A stretch of 64,000 nt of DNA. It comes from Mycolicibacterium rutilum. Its GTDB lineage: Bacteria; Actinomycetota; Actinomycetes; Mycobacteriales; Mycobacteriaceae. A program made the translations under genes and the position numbers. The notes under the pieces were generated by a model. The model saw only the letters and a program-made list of their open reading frames with translations. It made no database searches and was not told where the DNA came from. This document shows, one piece after another, positions 59,915-64,000 of this stretch. Positions within the stretch are counted from its first letter, which is position 1. Every line of letters starts with the position of its first letter. The stretch is taken from positions 310,001-374,000 of the forward strand of contig NZ_LT629971.1 in assembly GCF_900108565.1 (NCBI RefSeq), written 5' to 3'.

Positions 59915-60928
59915 ATGGAGGGCGTGACCGAACAGCTGACGTATCGACTGACCCAGTACGCGCACGGCGGCGGGTGCGCCTGCAAGATCCCGCCCGGCGA
60001 GCTCGAAGAGGTGGTCCGCGGGCTGACCCACGCCGCGCCGACGGATCCGGTCGGCGAGCTGCTGGTGGGCCTCGACGACGGCGACGACGCGGCCGCGGTG
60101 CGCATCGACGGGGGCGTGGCGCTGATCGCGACGACGGACTTCTTCACCCCGGTCGTCGACGACGCCTACGACTGGGGCCGGATCGCGGCGACCAACGCCC
60201 TGTCGGACGTCTACGCGATGGGCGGGCGGCCGGTCGTCGCAGTCAACCTGCTGGGCTGGCCGCGCGAGCTGCTGCCGTTCGAGTTGGCGGCCGAGGCGCT
60301 GCGCGGCGGCCTCGACGTGTGCAACGCCGCGGGCTGCCATCTGGCCGGCGGGCACAGCGTCGACGATCCCGAACCCAAGTACGGTCTGGCCGTCACCGGC
60401 ATCGCCGACCCGAATCGGTTGCTGCGCAACGACGCCGGCAAGCCCGGCGTGCCGCTGTCGTTGACCAAGCCGCTCGGTGTGGGGGTGCTCAACAGCCGGC
60501 ACAAGAACACCGGTGAGACGTTCCCGGAGGCAGTCGCGGTGATGACGACGCTGAACGCCGACGCCGCCCGCGCGGCAGTGGGCGCCGGCGTCGAGTGCGC
60601 GACTGACGTGACAGGCTTCGGGCTGCTCGGACATCTGCACAAGCTGGCCCGCGCCAGCGGGGTGACCGCGGTGCTCGACAGCGCGGCGGTGCCCTACCTC
60701 GACGGTGCCCGCGAGGCGCTGGCCGACGGCTATGTCAGCGGCGGTACCCGCCGCAATCTGGAGTGGGTGGCCCCGCACGTCGATCTGAGCGCGGTCGACG
60801 GCGACGAGGCGCTGCTGCTGGCCGACGCGCAGACCTCCGGGGGCCTGCTGATCGCCGGGGAGATCCCCGGCGCACCGGTCATCGGTCAGCTGGTGCCGCG
60901 CGGGGAGCACACGATCGTCGTGCGCTGA
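59915..60928 (+). CDS. selD: Selenide, water dikinase SelD
   Basis: About 337 aa from ATG 59915; ATG 59903 and GTG 59924 are alternatives. The N-terminal glycine-rich loop is HGGGCACKIPPGEL: the Cys corresponding to E. coli Cys17 and the Lys are present, so this is a Cys-type enzyme, not itself a selenoprotein. AIRS-family blocks follow (LVGLDDGDDAAAV, TTDFFTPVVDDAYDWGRIAA, NALSDVYAMGG, ATDVTGFGLLGHL). It makes selenophosphate from selenide and ATP for SelA. Divergent from tRNA-Sec with only 30 bp between them. Confidence 0.97.
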   Translation: MEGVTEQLTYRLTQYAHGGGCACKIPPGELEEVVRGLTHAAPTDPVGELLVGLDDGDDAAAVRIDGGVALIATTDFFTPVVDDAYDWGRIAATNALSDVYAMGGRPVVAVNLLGWPRELLPFELAAEALRGGLDVCNAAGCHLAGGHSVDDPEPKYGLAVTGIADPNRLLRNDAGKPGVPLSLTKPLGVGVLNSRHKNTGETFPEAVAVMTTLNADAARAAVGAGVECATDVTGFGLLGHLHKLARASGVTAVLDSAAVPYLDGAREALADGYVSGGTRRNLEWVAPHVDLSAVDGDEALLLADAQTSGGLLIAGEIPGAPVIGQLVPRGEHTIVVR

Positions 60929-61051
60929 TCAGCCCTTGCCGGGCTCCGGCTGATCGGAGAACACCGGGTTGGTGACGGCGCCCGTGGTGTCGCGGTCCTC
61001 GGCGACGAACTCGGGCTTCTGCGGGTGCGAGAACAGGTCGGACGATTCCAT
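60929..61051 (-). CDS. Candidate 40-aa small protein
   Basis: ATG 61051 is preceded 8 nt upstream by AAGGAC, a good ribosome-binding site. The 40-codon frame (MESSDLFSHPQKPEF... ending PEPGKG) stops directly against the selD stop. It is hydrophilic, Pro/Asp-rich, cysteine-free and has no membrane segment. It lies 105 bp downstream of the kinase gene on the same strand. Family not recognised. Confidence 0.5.
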   Translation of the reverse strand: MESSDLFSHPQKPEFVAEDRDTTGAVTNPVFSDQPEPGKG

Positions 61052-61155
61052 GAATGAAGTCCTTAAGTCGATTTCCGCTGCTGCCGACGTGGACTGTGGC
61101 GCGCGGGACGTGCTGACCGGATACGGTCTGACCACCACTTTACACGTCGGTCGCG

Positions 61156-62970
61156 TCAACGGGTCGCGCCGTTGATCTCCGGGGTCGAGATCATGCCCTT
61201 CTCGACGCCCCACATCACCGCGATCGTGCGGTACTCCCCCGTCGAGATGAGATGAACGAGCGCCTGGCGCAACGGTTCTGCGAGCCCGGAGTCTTTGGCG
61301 ACCGGCCAGCCGTAGGGCGCGGAGTTGAACACATCGCCGGCGGCCTCCAACGCACCGCCGGAGGTCTTGATCGCGAACCCGGCGACCGGTGAATCGGCGG
61401 CCATCACGTCGACCTCGCCGTTGAGCAGCGCGGCGTTGAGGTCGTCCTGGCTGACGTAGACGACCTTGTCGATCGGCGCGAGGCCGGCGGCCACGCACTC
61501 GTCGTTCTTGGCGGGAATCTCGTCGGTCTCCTGCAGCGTCGCGTACGAGACCCCGATCCGCAGCCCGCACGCGTCGGCCGGGGTGAAACCGGACCCGGTG
61601 CGCTGCGCCCACAGCGTGCCCGCGCGGAAGTAGGTCACGAAATCGACCAGCTGCTCGCGTTCCTTGGTGTCGGTGAACGACGACATCCCGACGTTGAAGT
61701 CGCCGGCGCGCACCGACGGCAGGATCGCCTCGAACGCGGTCTCCCGGTACTCGGGCACCAGGCCCAGTGTGCGGGTGATCGCGTTCATCAGGTCGACGTC
61801 GAAGCCGACGATCTGACCGTTGGCGTCCTTGAATTCGTTGGGCGCGTAGGGAATGTTGACCCCGATGATGAGCCGGCCCGCCGACCGGATGTCGTCGGGA
61901 ACGGTGGCCGCGATGGCCTCGACGACACCGGGACCGGTGCCGGGGGCGGGCGTTTCGGTGCTCTCCTCGACGCTGGCCGGCCGGGCGTCGCTGCGGTCCG
62001 GGCCGCCGCGCCACTGCAGCACCCCGAACGTGCCCAGCGCGGCGACCAACACGATCGAACCGGTCACCGCCAGCACGCGCCGCGACACCCGTCGGCGTGT
62101 GGTGCGCGCCGGGCTGCGTCGCGCCTGGTGCCTGCCGCTGCCCGTCGTGCGCACCGGCGCGTTGAAGGCGCGCCGCGTGGCCTCGGCCAGGTCGCCGGCC
62201 TTCTGGAAGCGCTTGGCCGGTTTCTTGGCCATGCCCTTGGCGATCACGTCGTCGAACGCGGCCAACCGCGGGTCGATCGCCGACGGCTTCGGGATCTCCT
62301 TGGTCATGTGGCCGGCGATCTGCTGTTCGAGGCTGTCGGCCGGATACGGCCGCTCGCCGGTCAAGCATTCGTAGAGCACGCAGGCGAGCGCGTAGATGTC
62401 GGCGGTCGGGTCGACGGGCTTGCCCTCGAAGCGTTCGGGGGCCATGTAGGCCATGGTGCCGAGGGTGCTGCCCGCGGTGGTCAAACCCTTCTCACCGGCG
62501 GTGCGGGCCAGCCCGAAGTCGATGAGATAGACGAAGTCGCGGTCGGTGATCAGGATGTTCGACGGTTTGATGTCGCGGTGGATCAGGCCGGCGCCGTGCG
62601 CGGCGTCGAGCGCCATCGCGACCTGCTCGACGACCTTGACCGCGAGCGCGATGTCGATCGGCTTGCCGGTGTCGGTGAGCATGGCGCCCAGGTTGCGGCC
62701 CTCGATCAGCCGCATGTCGAGGTAAAGCCGGCCGTCGATCTCGCCGAAACCGTGGATCGGCACCACATGTGGGTCGTTGAGGCCCGCGGCGGCCTGCGAT
62801 TCGCGGCGGAAGCGCTGCTGGAAGATTTCGTCGGCGGCCATGCTGGGCGGCAACACTTTCAGCGCGACGATGCGGTCAGTGCGGGTGTCGTAGGCGCGAT
62901 AGACCTCACCCATGCCGCCACGGCCTATCAGCTGCTGCAGCTGATAGTGCCCGAATGGTGTCGAATCCAC
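61156..62970 (-). CDS. Transmembrane Ser/Thr kinase with extracellular solute-binding-protein (SBP_3) sensor
   Basis: About 604 aa; GTG 62970 gives the usual kinase start MDSTPFGHYQLQQLIGRGG, while a TTG at 63000 would add ten residues. Kinase: Gly loop 16-21, Lys38, HRD 131-133, DFG 151-153, APE near 178. A basic juxtamembrane region precedes one helix (299-320). The outer part (360-600) is a family 3 periplasmic amino-acid-binding domain: GRLIIGVNIPYAPNEFKDAN, GFDVDLMNAITRTLGL, FNVGMSSFTDTKEREQLVDF, ACGLRIGVSYATLQ, GEVDVMAADSPVAG. Ligand binding outside probably controls the kinase inside. Most mycobacterial kinases carry other sensor types. Confidence 0.93.
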   Translation of the reverse strand: MDSTPFGHYQLQQLIGRGGMGEVYRAYDTRTDRIVALKVLPPSMAADEIFQQRFRRESQAAAGLNDPHVVPIHGFGEIDGRLYLDMRLIEGRNLGAMLTDTGKPIDIALAVKVVEQVAMALDAAHGAGLIHRDIKPSNILITDRDFVYLIDFGLARTAGEKGLTTAGSTLGTMAYMAPERFEGKPVDPTADIYALACVLYECLTGERPYPADSLEQQIAGHMTKEIPKPSAIDPRLAAFDDVIAKGMAKKPAKRFQKAGDLAEATRRAFNAPVRTTGSGRHQARRSPARTTRRRVSRRVLAVTGSIVLVAALGTFGVLQWRGGPDRSDARPASVEESTETPAPGTGPGVVEAIAATVPDDIRSAGRLIIGVNIPYAPNEFKDANGQIVGFDVDLMNAITRTLGLVPEYRETAFEAILPSVRAGDFNVGMSSFTDTKEREQLVDFVTYFRAGTLWAQRTGSGFTPADACGLRIGVSYATLQETDEIPAKNDECVAAGLAPIDKVVYVSQDDLNAALLNGEVDVMAADSPVAGFAIKTSGGALEAAGDVFNSAPYGWPVAKDSGLAEPLRQALVHLISTGEYRTIAVMWGVEKGMISTPEINGATR

Positions 62971-63099
62971 CGTCCCTGTTAACCCCTCGACAGCGGCCAA
63001 CCCCGCATCGTGTGTCGCTTGAAGTTACCGCATGTTTGCCAGAATCTCTTAATAATCGACGCCGCCGATGATTGCAGCGCTTTCGCGCCCTGCTGAGCG

Positions 63100-64000
63100 C
63101 TAGGCGGTCAGCAGGGCGTCGAGTTCGCTGGCGGGTGCGACCGCGGTGGCGTTGGTGGTCGGCACCGACAGCTTCACGTTGGACACCGTGAGCCGCCCGT
63201 AGGTGATGAAGGCCTGGTACTGGATCGCGGACGCGACGATCTGCAGGGTCACCGTCTGGCCCGGTTCGAGCGTGTGCGCGATCTGTTCGAGGGAGACGGT
63301 GGCGACGTGTTCCTCACCGTCGAGCGTCACCGGTATCGGCGTCACCTGGTTGCCGAGCACCAGCCCGGTCTCGTCGTCGACGAGTTGGGCGTAGACGTGC
63401 CGAGCCTCACCCGTTCCGGAGTAGGTGAACTCCAATTGCGGTGCGCCGACGAGGTATTGGGTGGTCTGCTGGGCGGGCAGCGTGACGTTTACGGCGTTGG
63501 CGGCGCGCGAGCTGGACAGGATGCCCAGTAGCGCGCCGATCGGGCCCGCTTGCAGCGCACGCAGATTCGGGCCCGAGCCGTTGAAGAACTGGTACAGCCC
63601 GAGCGTCTCACTGATGGTGGTCTGCACCGCCAGCGCCGGTCCCGGCGTCACCGGGTACTGGCTGGAACCGAAGCGCCGGCCCTTCTGGTCGACCCACTCG
63701 AACTGCGGGCCGGTGCTGACTGCCAGGCCCATCACGTACCTGTCGAGCCAGTTCATCGTCGCTTCCTCGATCAGCGTGCCGTCGTTACCGCTGCTGATGC
63801 AGGCGCCGTGACCGCCGCAGAACCACACGACCTTGGTCGGAACCCCGTTGCCGATCAACGCGATCGCGTTGTCGTGCGCCTCCTGCAGCGAGAACAGCGT
63901 GTCGACGGTGCCCTGCAGCAGCAGGGTCGGCGCGGTGATCTGGTCGAGCAACCGGTCGGGGCTGCGTTGGTCGAGGAAGTCCTGCTGGGCGGGCGTGATC
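63100..64000 (-). CDS. CocE/NonD or S15-peptidase-like hydrolase, C-terminal part
   Basis: The frame is open across the right edge, so only the last 300 codons are present. The visible catalytic remnants are LLLQGTVDTLFSLQEA (Asp) and FCGGHGACIS (His); the Ser lies outside the window. A C-terminal beta-sandwich (FTYSGTGEARHVYAQLVDDE, then EHVATVSLEQIAHTLEPGQT) is typical of X-Pro dipeptidyl-peptidase/CocE esterases and related exported alpha/beta hydrolases. The stop is at 63100; 129 bp separate it from the downstream kinase gene. Confidence 0.82.
   Translation of the reverse strand, partial: ITPAQQDFLDQRSPDRLLDQITAPTLLLQGTVDTLFSLQEAHDNAIALIGNGVPTKVVWFCGGHGACISSGNDGTLIEEATMNWLDRYVMGLAVSTGPQFEWVDQKGRRFGSSQYPVTPGPALAVQTTISETLGLYQFFNGSGPNLRALQAGPIGALLGILSSSRAANAVNVTLPAQQTTQYLVGAPQLEFTYSGTGEARHVYAQLVDDETGLVLGNQVTPIPVTLDGEEHVATVSLEQIAHTLEPGQTVTLQIVASAIQYQAFITYGRLTVSNVKLSVPTTNATAVAPASELDALLTA

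Noticed and set aside
60969..61175. 68-codon plus-strand frame between selD and the kinase
   Set aside because: No ribosome-binding site. The opposing 40-aa frame has one and a more protein-like composition.
1..64000. CRISPR arrays, insertion sequences, prophage or replication origin
   Set aside because: No regular short repeats, transposase, integrase, phage structural gene or DnaA-box cluster was found.

Overview
The window looks like a chromosomal segment of a fast-growing mycobacterium (Mycolicibacterium type). The GC content is very high. The gene content is typical: a WS/DGAT acyltransferase, an LpqH-like lipoprotein, PknE-like Ser/Thr kinases, a WXG100 protein, an Arr rifamycin ADP-ribosyltransferase, a DUF222/HNH protein and a Ddn-like F420 protein. 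Several genes start at GTG/ATG only 6-7 nt after a TANNNT box, the mycobacterial leaderless pattern. I see no rRNA, CRISPR array, integrase or transposase. No gene-free stretch exceeds 300 bases.

Layout. 0-2.7 kb: a truncated lipoprotein gene, an NAD(P)-binding epimerase-like gene and arr. 2.7-11.9 kb: an 11-gene minus-strand cluster built around an FtsK/EccC-like ATPase and a WXG100 protein. It also holds a coiled-coil protein with a ParB-like C-terminus, two bitopic extracytoplasmic proteins and a membrane-anchored beta-lactamase-fold protein. None of the ESX membrane-core genes is present. 12-18.8 kb: a Tat/lipobox amidase and a giant secreted protein of about 1960 residues (Ig-like repeats, thermolysin-like protease, beta-propeller). 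19-26.7 kb: transporters, membrane proteins, lipid and lipoprotein genes, a cyclic-nucleotide-binding protein, a Ser/Thr kinase and YceI. 26.8-32.1 kb: a three-subunit molybdenum hydroxylase of PaoABC type with an SRPBCC protein and a zinc alcohol dehydrogenase. 32-38.8 kb: redox enzymes, PPK2, DUF222/HNH, and a dehalogenase-like hydrolase divergent from an HxlR regulator across a palindrome.

38.8-45.2 kb: a formate dehydrogenase operon. The alpha subunit is interrupted by an in-frame UGA at 44670-44672, followed by a textbook bacterial SECIS hairpin with a GGUCU loop. Beta, NrfD-type gamma and an MHS-family transporter follow, each overlapping its neighbour by 1-4 nt. 56.3-60.9 kb: the full selenocysteine machinery, selB-selA, a DUF488 gene, tRNA-Sec (anticodon UCA) and selD. 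The window therefore carries both a selenoprotein and everything specific to decoding it.

45.3-55.6 kb: a GH16 glycosidase, a GT-C glycosyltransferase, a large LuxR/ATPase (LAL) regulator and a tightly packed seven-gene redox/hydrolase operon. 55.6 kb: a hemerythrin. 60.9-64 kb: a 40-aa small protein, a Ser/Thr kinase whose extracellular part is a solute-binding-protein domain, and the C-terminal part of a CocE/S15-like hydrolase running off the right edge.

Assignments were made by reading motifs and gene context; no database search was run. Domain names are family-level calls.
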